From contig CP036279.1 in assembly GCA_007748055.1 (NCBI GenBank), positions 1,364,001 through 1,428,000 of the forward strand: 64,000 nt of DNA. Direction: 5' to 3'. This document shows, in pieces, positions 56,920 through 64,000 of this stretch (positions are counted from its first letter, which is position 1; every line of letters begins with the position of its first letter). Position numbers and translations under genes: made by a program. Source of the DNA: Kolteria novifilia (GTDB taxonomy: Bacteria; Planctomycetota; Planctomycetia; Kolteriales; Kolteriaceae). Below the pieces are notes generated by a model. The model did not search any database, had not been told where the DNA came from, and was given only the letters and a program-made list of their open reading frames with translations.

Positions 56920-57852
56920 TCAGTACTCCGACGACTCATCGATGAGTTCTCCTCCCTGAATCGTGCAGAGGTAGTAGAAGACGAAAATGTCGACGTTCTC
57001 CTTCAGCGACCTGACCGAGCCATCGCCCATGCAGACATTCACGACGCCGGGATGAAACGAGTAGAGTCCCCGATCGTTGGAGCAGTTCGCCGCGCACGGT
57101 CCGGGGAAGAGAAGTCCATCGCGAGTGTGTCCACGCGGCTGAATCTTGAATTGACGGGAAGCCCAGACGCCGTAGTCCGGTTTCGAGGTGTTGATGAGGT
57201 CGGCGACTCTCTTGCCGTTGCGGTAGTAGGCCGGACGGCCGGCGATCTCGCCCATCAGGATCGTCTTCGAAAGTCCATCGGTGACGTCCCCGAATCGCGT
57301 AACCTCGCGATCGGTCGTGATTCCCGCTCGGGGGTAGTCGGTGGGAAGTCCCATGCTGAAGACGGAACTGTCCAGGCCTTGCAGCACGCCGTAGTCGCCC
57401 GTGGCCGCCTCCCAGTCGATCATCTCAAACGTTCCCGATGACTGGCGGGGACCGGGAGAGGAAGGACATTGGACGACCTTGAACATCGCGCCGATGGCGT
57501 CGTGATTCTCGGTGTGATACCAGTCGTAGTCGAGCGTGTAGCGATCCCGAACGTTGACTTGGTCCAGATAGGGAAGAAGGAAACTCATGAAGCTGTGATC
57601 GTTGGGGTTGATCGACCGCGGATCATCTTCGGTCGCGCTCGGGGGAATGTACTCGTGGGCGGTTTCGAAGTTGTGGACCGCCTCGCCGATCTGTCTTAGG
57701 TTGTTGGCACATTGCATCCGGCGAGCCGACTCGCGTGCCTGCTGAACCGCCGGCAGCAGCATCCCTACCAAGACGCCGATGATCGCGATCACCACCAGCA
57801 GTTCGATCAGCGTAAATCCCGAGGAGTGGCATCCGTGGCGTGTTCGTCTCAA
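56920..57852 (-). CDS. DUF1559 pilin-like protein, first gene of iron-uptake operon
   Basis: A DUF1559 protein of about 310 residues. The prepilin signal [20 protein letters not shown] is followed by [17 protein letters not shown] and a globular part ([38 protein letters not shown]). The C-terminal motif is [20 protein letters not shown], a slightly altered H-X9-DG. The start is not certain: a TTG at 57852 follows CGGAG and is used; an in-frame ATG at 57945 would add an unrelated N-terminus. It is 49 nt upstream of the lipoprotein, so it is likely the first gene of the siderophore operon. Confidence 0.8.
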   Translation of the reverse strand: MRRTRHGCHSSGFTLIELLVVIAIIGVLVGMLLPAVQQARESARRMQCANNLRQIGEAVHNFETAHEYIPPSATEDDPRSINPNDHSFMSFLLPYLDQVNVRDRYTLDYDWYHTENHDAIGAMFKVVQCPSSPGPRQSSGTFEMIDWEAATGDYGVLQGLDSSVFSMGLPTDYPRAGITTDREVTRFGDVTDGLSKTILMGEIAGRPAYYRNGKRVADLINTSKPDYGVWASRQFKIQPRGHTRDGLLFPGPCAANCSNDRGLYSFHPGVVNVCMGDGSVRSLKENVDIFVFYYLCTIQGGELIDESSEY

Positions 57853-57937
57853 CGTTGTTCTCCGAAGTAGATCGAGGGAATTGGTTCGTCGGCCCGCTCC
57901 AGGAGGGGGACGACCAAGTTGGTGCGGAAGGAGTCCC

Positions 57938-58026
57938 GAATCCATGGTGTCGCTGTGGCTGTCTTCCTGTCGCTGGCCAACATGGCTCGTTCTCGCCTTG
58001 GACCGCTCAGATCAATGGACTGCTAG
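57938..58026. repeat. dispersed repeat, copy C (3-prime half)
   Basis: It matches the right half of the full copy at 36464-36554 (GAATCCATGG..., TGGCCAACATGGCTCGTTCT, then ATCAATGGACTGCTAG) and ends at TAG 58024-58026. The left half is not recognised upstream, so it is a partial copy. It lies directly upstream of the DUF1559/iron-uptake operon. Confidence 0.65.
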
Positions 58027-58404
58027 GGAGGAAGAGAAACGCTCGAATGTCCGACGGGGTCTCAAGAACGAGCAAGGGTCCAGAGGCAGTTCGGCAAAGG
58101 CGAGTTCTCTTCGTTGGATTGACAACCCACACCAAGAGAAGCACACCGGATGCCAGACGACCCCTCGAAGTGCCGCCGGATTGCCAAATTGTTTGATGGC
58201 AGTCGCTTTATGGGAATTTGAAAGAGCGAAGAGAGCAGGGGGATTTGACCGAACAGTGCGTGGCATGGCGATTCTTTAACCGCCCACGGTGAATAAATCG
58301 CCGTGACAGTGGACCGTCCGGCGAGTCTCACCATGTCGATCGCGAACCGTTCACTCGGCCAGCCTCCGTGTTGAACAATCACGACCCGGCCGGCGTTGAA
58401 CTGC
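58027..58404. other. intergenic stretch, no gene recognised
   Basis: 378 nt between the repeat copy C and the lipoprotein gene at 58405. Short frames are open on both strands, but none has a known family, a good start or matching codon use. No Fur-box-like palindrome of the classic type was seen, although this is the promoter region of the iron-uptake operon. Confidence 0.4.
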
Positions 58405-58845
58405 TCATCGTTCCGCTTGAGGCTGGCTCGTCAGCCGGAAGTCATGCCGGTCTTCGTCGGCATCGTCAATCGTCAATCGCAGTTCGGACGCCTCGTTGTA
58501 CCTCGCGGGAACAATGCTGACGCGCTCCTCGATCGACTCCTCCCCGAGCGTTCCCGGGATCATGCGTCCGGTCGCGATGGTGGAGCGAACCTCCGCGGTG
58601 TACTGCCCTGGACGGGGGCCTTTCTTCGCCTCAATGCGATACGTCCCGTTGCTGATCGACGCGCCCGCGGCGACACCTCCGTCGAGGGGAATCAGCTCGA
58701 TCGTCCCTTCGGAAACGGGATTCCCATCGAGCGTGACGTCGCCGTGGACCTCGACGCCTTGACGCTGATTTCCGTCTCCGCACCCAGCCACCAGGGCGAT
58801 GAACGCGAGGGAGGCGACGGCTGCTTGGATCTGGTTGGTGAACAT
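58405..58845 (-). CDS. small carboxypeptidase-regulatory-like lipoprotein
   Basis: A 146-residue predicted lipoprotein with lipobox ALVAGCGD, followed by one beta domain (VEVHGDVTLDGNPVSEGTIE, SNGTYRIEAKKGPRPGQYTA, IVPARYNEASELRLTID). The VP.RYNEAS motif is the same as in the lipoprotein at 41605. The start is the ATG at 58845 (MFTNQ), with GAGAGACC upstream. It pairs with the DUF1559 gene 170 nt upstream on the same strand. The function is not known. Confidence 0.8.
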   Translation of the reverse strand: MFTNQIQAAVASLAFIALVAGCGDGNQRQGVEVHGDVTLDGNPVSEGTIELIPLDGGVAAGASISNGTYRIEAKKGPRPGQYTAEVRSTIATGRMIPGTLGEESIEERVSIVPARYNEASELRLTIDDADEDRHDFRLTSQPQAER

Positions 58846-59015
58846 GTGGTCTCTCCGTTTCGAGGAGCGTTGGAGGTCGTCCCGCGCTCCTCCGCTTGAA
58901 GAAAGAACGTTGTTGTTCCGATACGTGTCGGAACGGCTGCCAGAGTCGTCCAATCATTGGACATGTCGCGATGGTCGCGAGTTGGACAAGCCGTGATCGA
59001 ATGGTCTGGGAAGAC

Positions 59016-59930
59016 TTACTCGGTGATCTCTCCCCCGCGCATGCTGCTGAGGTTCCGCCAAGTCGACAGATCGATGTCATCGGAAATGAAGCGGACCGCG
59101 CCATCGCAGAAGAGCACCTGCACCCCGCCCGAGTGCATGCTGCGCGAGGCGACACTCGAGTCTCCGGCGTTGCCCACCACGGTGCAGGGAAGACGCGGCG
59201 ACTCGTTGACGCAAAGGTTCTTGTTTCGGTCCGGGACGCTGGAGTTTGGTCCGACGCGGGTCATCAGCATGTAGGCGTTCGGCTCATCGTTCCAGATCCA
59301 AGCACGATACTCCTTCGCCGAAGTCGCCGGCTTCAGCATCTCCATCATGGCGAGTGTCTTGCTCGCGCCATCGGTGATGTCTCCCATCGTGGCCCCGTAG
59401 TGACGGTTGAACGGAGAGGCCTCGCCCTGGTCGGAGAAGGTGTTGCGTCCCCAGTTGAGGCCGTAGTTGGCCTTGATACTCGCGCCCGGCTCTCCCCAGA
59501 ACGCACTGTCGTTGGGGATGACCGCTTCCCGGTCGCTTGGACATTGCCACGTGGGCACGGGCGTCGTTCGAACGATTCGTTGACTGGTGCCGCCGAGATG
59601 CCAATTGATGTCGTGATCGTATCGGTCGTAGGCGGCGGTTAGTCCGATGTAGGGAAACAGGTGGATGCAGAAGGGAGTTCGCTTACCGGCGGGGGAAGGG
59701 GAGATTCCTTGGATGACACCCGGAGGAAAGAGGCCGTGGGTGTCGTGATAGTTGTGGATCGCGACCCCGAGCTGTTTGAGATTGCTGCGGCAACTACTTC
59801 GTCGTGCGGCCTCCCGGGCCGTCTGGACCGCGGGAAGAAGAAGCGACACGAGCAATCCCACAATTGCGATGACAACCAAGAGTTCCACCAGCGTGAACCC
59901 ACGTTGGTGATCCATCGAATTCTTCGACAT
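59016..59930 (-). CDS. DUF1559 pilin-like protein
   Basis: A 304-residue DUF1559 protein with prepilin signal [20 protein letters not shown], then LLPAVQTAREAARRSSC and LKQLGVAIHNYHDTHGLFPP. The C-terminus reads MHSGGVQVLFCDGAVRFISD, the H-X9-DG motif. The start is the ATG at 59930 (MSKNSMDHQRG); the frame stays open further upstream without a good start. It is followed by the lipoprotein at 58405. The upstream neighbour is the DUF1552 gene (end at 60148), on the same strand but 217 nt away. Confidence 0.86.
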   Translation of the reverse strand: MSKNSMDHQRGFTLVELLVVIAIVGLLVSLLLPAVQTAREAARRSSCRSNLKQLGVAIHNYHDTHGLFPPGVIQGISPSPAGKRTPFCIHLFPYIGLTAAYDRYDHDINWHLGGTSQRIVRTTPVPTWQCPSDREAVIPNDSAFWGEPGASIKANYGLNWGRNTFSDQGEASPFNRHYGATMGDITDGASKTLAMMEMLKPATSAKEYRAWIWNDEPNAYMLMTRVGPNSSVPDRNKNLCVNESPRLPCTVVGNAGDSSVASRSMHSGGVQVLFCDGAVRFISDDIDLSTWRNLSSMRGGEITE

Positions 59931-60147
59931 CGTCGACGTTCCCCCGAATTGAGAGCAAGAAGTGCGACACTTCAAACAGAGCGCAGGCTCGGAACCCGAA
60001 TGAATTGTTGCCACGAGGCCGAATGGGTTGCGAACCTGCGACCACAAATTGCCGCCGGTCGACGATTGAGTCACGTCTTCGAGGACGCGTCGACGCCACC
60101 GGCGTTCTGGAAAGCTTCGTTTGACCAAGTCGCGCTGACGGTTCAGG

Positions 60148-61461
60148 TCAACCCACTTGGTTCAGGCCAGTCAGCGTTCCCGTGCTGCTGGCGAAGTGCT
60201 CCGCTTCGATTCCGAGTCGCTGGAGCAAACTGACGTACAGGTTGCACAGCGGCGCATTGTTCGCTTGATCGAAGGCGAGATGCTTTCCATGACGGAACCC
60301 GCCGCCGGCGAGTAGGATCGGCAGGTTCGTGTTGTTATGGACGTTGGCATCACCCATGTTGCTGCCGAAGAGAACGATCGTCTGGTCGAGAAGACTGGGA
60401 CCGCGATCGGACGTCGAGGCGAGTTGATCGAGGAACCTCTTCAGGACGCGCATCTGTTCGTGATCGATGCGCTGGAGTTGCGCGATCTTTTCGGCGGACT
60501 GCCCGTGGTGACTCAGGTTGTGATAGCCGTTGAGGGAGCGCTCCTTCTCCGTGATCTCAAAGACAGGGGTCGCGAACCCATCCACCATGAGCGTGACGAT
60601 CCGCGTCGAGTCGCTCTCGAACGCGAGATGGACCATCGACAGCATCAGTTCGAACTTCGGGAAGAACTGCGACCGATCGAGAATGTCCTTGGGGGGATCG
60701 CCGTCCACCGAAGGTTTGGGCGTCTGTTCCCATTGACCGGCGGTGTGAAGCCGCTGTTCCAGTGATCGGATCGACGTGACGTATTGGTCGAGGCGCTCGC
60801 GGTCGCCTTTTCCAATCCGGCGCTGGTAGGAGTTCATGTCGTCCAGGAGAACGTCGAGGATGCTGCCCTGTTCCTTGAGTTGATGAAGCCGGCGGGCCAC
60901 CTCGCGCCGGTTGCCCTGAACGAACATGCGTCGAAACAGGGCCGACGGGCGATCCTCGGCCGGAAGGAGGACGCCGTCGCGGCTCCAGGAGAGGCTGCGG
61001 TTGGCTCGGTCGACGTTGACGCCGAGATTCAGCGACGCGAAGCGCGTTTGTTGGCCCAGGTGCTCCGCCGCGAATTGGTCGAGCGAGATCGTGTTTCGAA
61101 AGCCACTTCCGGTCGGGTCCTTCGCTCCGGTTAGGAAACAGTTCTCAGTGGAATGCCCTCCAACGACGTTGGGATGCGACAGGCCGCTGAAGACCGTGAT
61201 GTCGTCGCGGAAGTCGCGCAAGTGATCGAGGTAGGGGGATAGCGTGTAGTTCTCGCCGACATCGCTTGGGAAAAACGGTCCAGGAAGGACGCCGAGGTTG
61301 TTGGAGATGAGGAGCATTCGCCGTGGAGCGGGTGAGGAAGACGCCTCCCCGCCGCGAATGTCACGGTCCGATTCGAGCAGCGGTAGTCCGAGGACGACGC
61401 CGATGCCTCGAAGGAATCGCCGTCGACTCGTCGTCCCATGCTGATCGAATCGTGGATCCAT
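60148..61461 (-). CDS. DUF1552 protein
   Basis: A 437-residue DUF1552 protein, probably exported by a Tat signal (TSRRRFLRGIGVVLGLPLLE). Motifs: MLLISNNLGVLPGPFFPSD, YTLSPYLDHLRDFRDDITVF, SGLSHPNVVGGHSTENCFLT, MVHLAFESDSTRIVTLMVDG, TIVLFGSNMGDANVHNNTNL, LPILLAGGGFRHGKHL. The family is a distant relative of DUF1501 and is regularly paired with DUF1592-group cytochromes, as here. The ATG at 61461 follows GGAAAG; a GTG at 61470 that overlaps the upstream stop is the other option. Function unknown. Confidence 0.87.
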   Translation of the reverse strand: MDPRFDQHGTTSRRRFLRGIGVVLGLPLLESDRDIRGGEASSSPAPRRMLLISNNLGVLPGPFFPSDVGENYTLSPYLDHLRDFRDDITVFSGLSHPNVVGGHSTENCFLTGAKDPTGSGFRNTISLDQFAAEHLGQQTRFASLNLGVNVDRANRSLSWSRDGVLLPAEDRPSALFRRMFVQGNRREVARRLHQLKEQGSILDVLLDDMNSYQRRIGKGDRERLDQYVTSIRSLEQRLHTAGQWEQTPKPSVDGDPPKDILDRSQFFPKFELMLSMVHLAFESDSTRIVTLMVDGFATPVFEITEKERSLNGYHNLSHHGQSAEKIAQLQRIDHEQMRVLKRFLDQLASTSDRGPSLLDQTIVLFGSNMGDANVHNNTNLPILLAGGGFRHGKHLAFDQANNAPLCNLYVSLLQRLGIEAEHFASSTGTLTGLNQVG

Positions 61462-61466
61462 GATTG

Positions 61467-64000
61467 TCACTTTCCGTTGGTGGTCGAGGGAGGCCGCGCC
61501 GCGGTTTCTCTCAACGCCGCTTGCCCCGTGAAGAGGGAACTCGCCACGAATTCTCGGAGGAGGTCGGTGACTCCATACCCACCGGGTTCACAGCGGTCGA
61601 GGACTTGTTCCATCGCTGTTCGATCGGAGAACCGAGGAGGCGTACCCGTGGCATAGAGGGTCAGGTGCCCCAGAACGTTCCGCGCGAGTTGTCGCGGTCG
61701 ACCGGCAAGAAGTCGCTTCAATTCGCGGACGTCGCGAAACGACTCGCCGGTCATCAACGTTCCCGACGCATCGACTTCGGGTCCGATACGGTATTCGAAG
61801 GGATGCCCCGCTCGGTCGATCCCGGTGATCTTGTCGCCTCGCCCGAGACCTCGATAGCGATCGCGCCACGCTCCCATGATGTCGAAGCTCTCGAGCGCGA
61901 ATCCGATAGGGTCGAACCGAGCATGGCACACGGCGCACGACTCGGACTCGGTGTGCTTCGCGAGAAGGTCGCGGATCGTTGTCGCGCCGCGAATATCGGG
62001 TTCGATGGCGGGGACGGACTCTGGCGGTGGTGGCACGGGTTGCCCCAACAGCTTCTCCATCACCCATACGCCTCGTACGACCGGTGAGGTCGAAGTGCCG
62101 TTGCTCGTAAGCTTCAGGATCGACGCCTGGGTAAGCAGTCCCCCGTAGGGGCTGGACTCCGGCAACTCGATGCGGCGCATCGCGGAGCCCTGTTGGCGGG
62201 GCAGGCCATAGTGCTCCGCGAGCCGGTCGTTGACGAAGGTGAAGTCGCCGTCGACCAGCGAGGTGATCGGCAGGTTGTCTCGGACCATCGCGGCGAAGAA
62301 CGCGCGCGTCTCACGTTCCATCGATGCGACGAGGTAGTCGTCTTTTCGGTACTCCGGGTAGAGGCGAATGTCGGGCCCGTCGCGGCGCAGCTCCTTCAGG
62401 TCGAGCCATTGGTCGGTGAAGTTCTCAACGAATCGCTCGACACGCGGATCGAGTCGAAGCCGATCGACCTGGGAACGCAGTGTGTCGGGGTTCGACAACC
62501 GACTTTCCGAGGCCAAGCGAAGCAGTTCGTCGTCGGGGCGGGAGTTCCACAGCAAGTGGGACAGTCGAGACGCGAGTGCATGGTCGTCCTCCCGGTCCCC
62601 GGTGGGAGCGGTGAGGTAGAGAAAGTGACCGGAGCACAGGAACGCTTGGTATCCCTTGAGCATCGCCTCGGGGAAGGGGGCTCCCTCGTCGAGCTTCGCG
62701 AAGATCAGCTCGAGAAACGGCGCGAGGACCTTTTCGTCAAGGGGACGCCGCGCCGCGGCCTCGGCAAATCGCCGGAACAGACGTTCGGCGTCTTCTCTCG
62801 GGCGATCGGATTGAATGTCGACACCGACCGAATGACCTTTGGCCATCGCCCGTAGCGGGAGGTCCCCGAAGAGAACGCGATGGGATTCCGGTGGCCACGT
62901 TGTCGGCGGCAGCGGACCGGCGACCTCGAGCCACTCGATGAGCGCGCCGCGATGACCATGAGGTGGCATCGGTGGAAAGTCATAGAAGAAACCGCCATCG
63001 GTGCGCACAAAGGGGACCGGAAGCCCCAAGAGACTGTACTCGAAGGTCTCGCCCTCCTTGAGATCGATCGTCGTTTCGTGCACTTTGCCTTTGGGCAAGA
63101 GATCGATCCACCCCCCTGTCTCGCGGACGTCGCCGGAGACATCCGCGCCCGAGGGTTGTCTCGCTCGAAAGCTCATCGGGAGCGGATCGTCGGCTGGTAC
63201 CAACCGAAAACCGGGCCGTTGAAGCACGGCTCGGGCGGAGAACGTCACTCGGAAGCGACCATCCTCGGGGGCGACGAATCCGCGCGGGTAACCAAAGTAG
63301 GGCCACGTCGCCGAGCGGAAGAGGGCCAGCGTGATGCGCGGATCGCGGCGTTCCTCCGCCGACATCGACGCCAGATCCTTGCCTGTGATTGGAAGCAACT
63401 TGCCATCGCGGACGAAGAACATCGCTTCGCGTTCGCCGAACGTGTTCGTCGCGGGAAAGAGGTCGGTGCCGGTGAAGCGACGATGATGAACCTTCGGGGC
63501 TGTCAGTCCTGTGGCGACGGCTTCGGCGAGCGCGGCGTCGGCGGCGTCGAGATAGGCGGCCAACTGAACGTGCGACATGTCGAGCAGGGCCGCGACCTTC
63601 GTGAACCCGTGAGCGTCGCGGTCCTCGGGAAGTCGATCGACGATGTCGAGATGGGGGAGCTTCAGCAAGTCACGCAGGTTGTCCTCGTACTCCGTACGGG
63701 TCAGGCGGCGGATCGACCCGGCGCCGGAATGTCGTGCTTGATGCGCCTCGCCATGGCGGATCGCGTCGGCCAGTGCGGCCAGGAGCGTCGTCCTATCGTT
63801 GGGAATGAGGTCGGAGCGATCGGGCGGCATCTCCTCGGAAGCGATCCTGTCATGAATCGTGATCCAGTGCTCGCGAATCGCTCGGTCCTCGAACGACCAC
63901 TCCAGCGAACTGAGGTCAAGTCCGCCTTCGGCCGTGCCCTCGTCGTGACACGCGAGGCAGGTCGCCGCGAGGAGCCCCTCCGCGACCTGTCCCTCGTTGG
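61467..64000 (-). CDS. DUF1587/1592/1588/1585 cytochrome-like protein (runs off window)
   Basis: The gene continues beyond the window edge: its frame stays open to base 64000 and the visible part is 844 residues. The N-terminal visible part contains a c-type heme motif CLACHDEGTAEGGLDLSSLE near 63950, then EMPPDR, DUF1587 (LTRTEYEDNLRDLLKLPHLD), the DUF1592 region (VERFVENFTDQWLDLKEL, FFAAMVRDNLPITSLVDGDF), DUF1588 (GGLLTQASILKLTSNGTSTS, CAVCHARFDPIGFALESFD with a second CxxCH), and DUF1585 (LLAGRPRQLARNVLGHLTLY). The apparent start at 63830 is an internal Met. The product is an exported cytochrome-like protein paired with the DUF1552 gene downstream, and the two overlap or abut. Function is not established. 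Confidence 0.88.
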   Translation of the reverse strand, partial: NEGQVAEGLLAATCLACHDEGTAEGGLDLSSLEWSFEDRAIREHWITIHDRIASEEMPPDRSDLIPNDRTTLLAALADAIRHGEAHQARHSGAGSIRRLTRTEYEDNLRDLLKLPHLDIVDRLPEDRDAHGFTKVAALLDMSHVQLAAYLDAADAALAEAVATGLTAPKVHHRRFTGTDLFPATNTFGEREAMFFVRDGKLLPITGKDLASMSAEERRDPRITLALFRSATWPYFGYPRGFVAPEDGRFRVTFSARAVLQRPGFRLVPADDPLPMSFRARQPSGADVSGDVRETGGWIDLLPKGKVHETTIDLKEGETFEYSLLGLPVPFVRTDGGFFYDFPPMPPHGHRGALIEWLEVAGPLPPTTWPPESHRVLFGDLPLRAMAKGHSVGVDIQSDRPREDAERLFRRFAEAAARRPLDEKVLAPFLELIFAKLDEGAPFPEAMLKGYQAFLCSGHFLYLTAPTGDREDDHALASRLSHLLWNSRPDDELLRLASESRLSNPDTLRSQVDRLRLDPRVERFVENFTDQWLDLKELRRDGPDIRLYPEYRKDDYLVASMERETRAFFAAMVRDNLPITSLVDGDFTFVNDRLAEHYGLPRQQGSAMRRIELPESSPYGGLLTQASILKLTSNGTSTSPVVRGVWVMEKLLGQPVPPPPESVPAIEPDIRGATTIRDLLAKHTESESCAVCHARFDPIGFALESFDIMGAWRDRYRGLGRGDKITGIDRAGHPFEYRIGPEVDASGTLMTGESFRDVRELKRLLAGRPRQLARNVLGHLTLYATGTPPRFSDRTAMEQVLDRCEPGGYGVTDLLREFVASSLFTGQAALRETAARPPSTTNGK

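Noticed and set aside
57853-58404. Fur box upstream of the iron-uptake operon
   Set aside because: No sequence close to the usual 19-bp AT-rich palindrome was seen; iron control remains an assumption.
61467-63830. A complete gene starting at Met 63830
   Set aside because: The frame stays open to the window edge and contains a CLACH heme motif upstream, so the gene continues beyond 64000.

Overview
This window reads as chromosomal DNA from a planctomycete, probably Pirellulales-like. The evidence is the gene content: repeated DUF1549/DUF1553 (PSCyt2/PSD1) plus DUF1501 gene pairs, six DUF1559 pilin-like genes with the N-terminal [13 protein letters not shown] helix and the C-terminal H-X9-DG motif, a DUF1552 plus DUF1592-group pair, a WD40 gene attached to a DUF1553/DUF1501 pair, and GC-rich codon use. 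No rRNA, tRNA, CRISPR array or phage structural module was recognised.

Layout. 0.3-6.4 kb: a two-domain glycosyltransferase, an SPFH/Band 7 membrane protein, a tandem pair of DedA-family proteins and an SDR-like protein whose catalytic Tyr is replaced by Phe. 6.7-14.2 kb (minus strand): a VgrG island of two long VgrG proteins with Ser-rich linkers and hydrophobic C-terminal domains, a separate beta-helix spike-like protein and a coiled-coil protein, with no other type VI secretion genes in view. 14.2-15.2 kb: a repeat-rich, gene-poor stretch with a 36-bp-arm inverted repeat and the remnant of an RND/MMPL transporter gene. 15.2-30.6 kb: three DUF1549/DUF1553 plus DUF1501 modules, one with a WD40 gene and one next to a DUF1559 protein and a small lipoprotein.

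30.6-36.4 kb is a compact sugar-acid catabolic operon: a GntR-type regulator with two winged-helix domains, an enolase-superfamily dehydratase, a ceramidase-like hydrolase, a DapA-family aldolase and an MFS transporter. Its likely operator lies between the regulator and the divergent DUF1549/DUF1553 gene. 36.5-41.5 kb (minus strand) holds a LacI-type regulator, a DJ-1/PfpI protein, a sugar isomerase/epimerase, and a sodium:solute symporter with its small partner. 41.6-50.7 kb: a lipoprotein and three tandem DUF1559 proteins, a second paralogous LacI regulator, and a DUF1549/DUF1553 plus DUF1501 module. TGCAAA-type palindromes recur at the LacI-linked promoters, which suggests one co-regulated network.

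50.9-57.9 kb (minus strand) is a siderophore/heme-type ABC importer (substrate-binding protein, fused FecCD permease, ATPase) followed by an MFS protein and preceded, in apparent operon arrangement, by a DUF1559 protein and a small lipoprotein. 58.4-64 kb: a second lipoprotein/DUF1559 pair, a DUF1552 protein, and a DUF1592-group cytochrome-like protein that runs off the window. A dispersed repeat with CTA(G/A)CAGTCCGTTGAT-like ends occurs three times; at two sites its end supplies the stop codon of the neighbouring gene.
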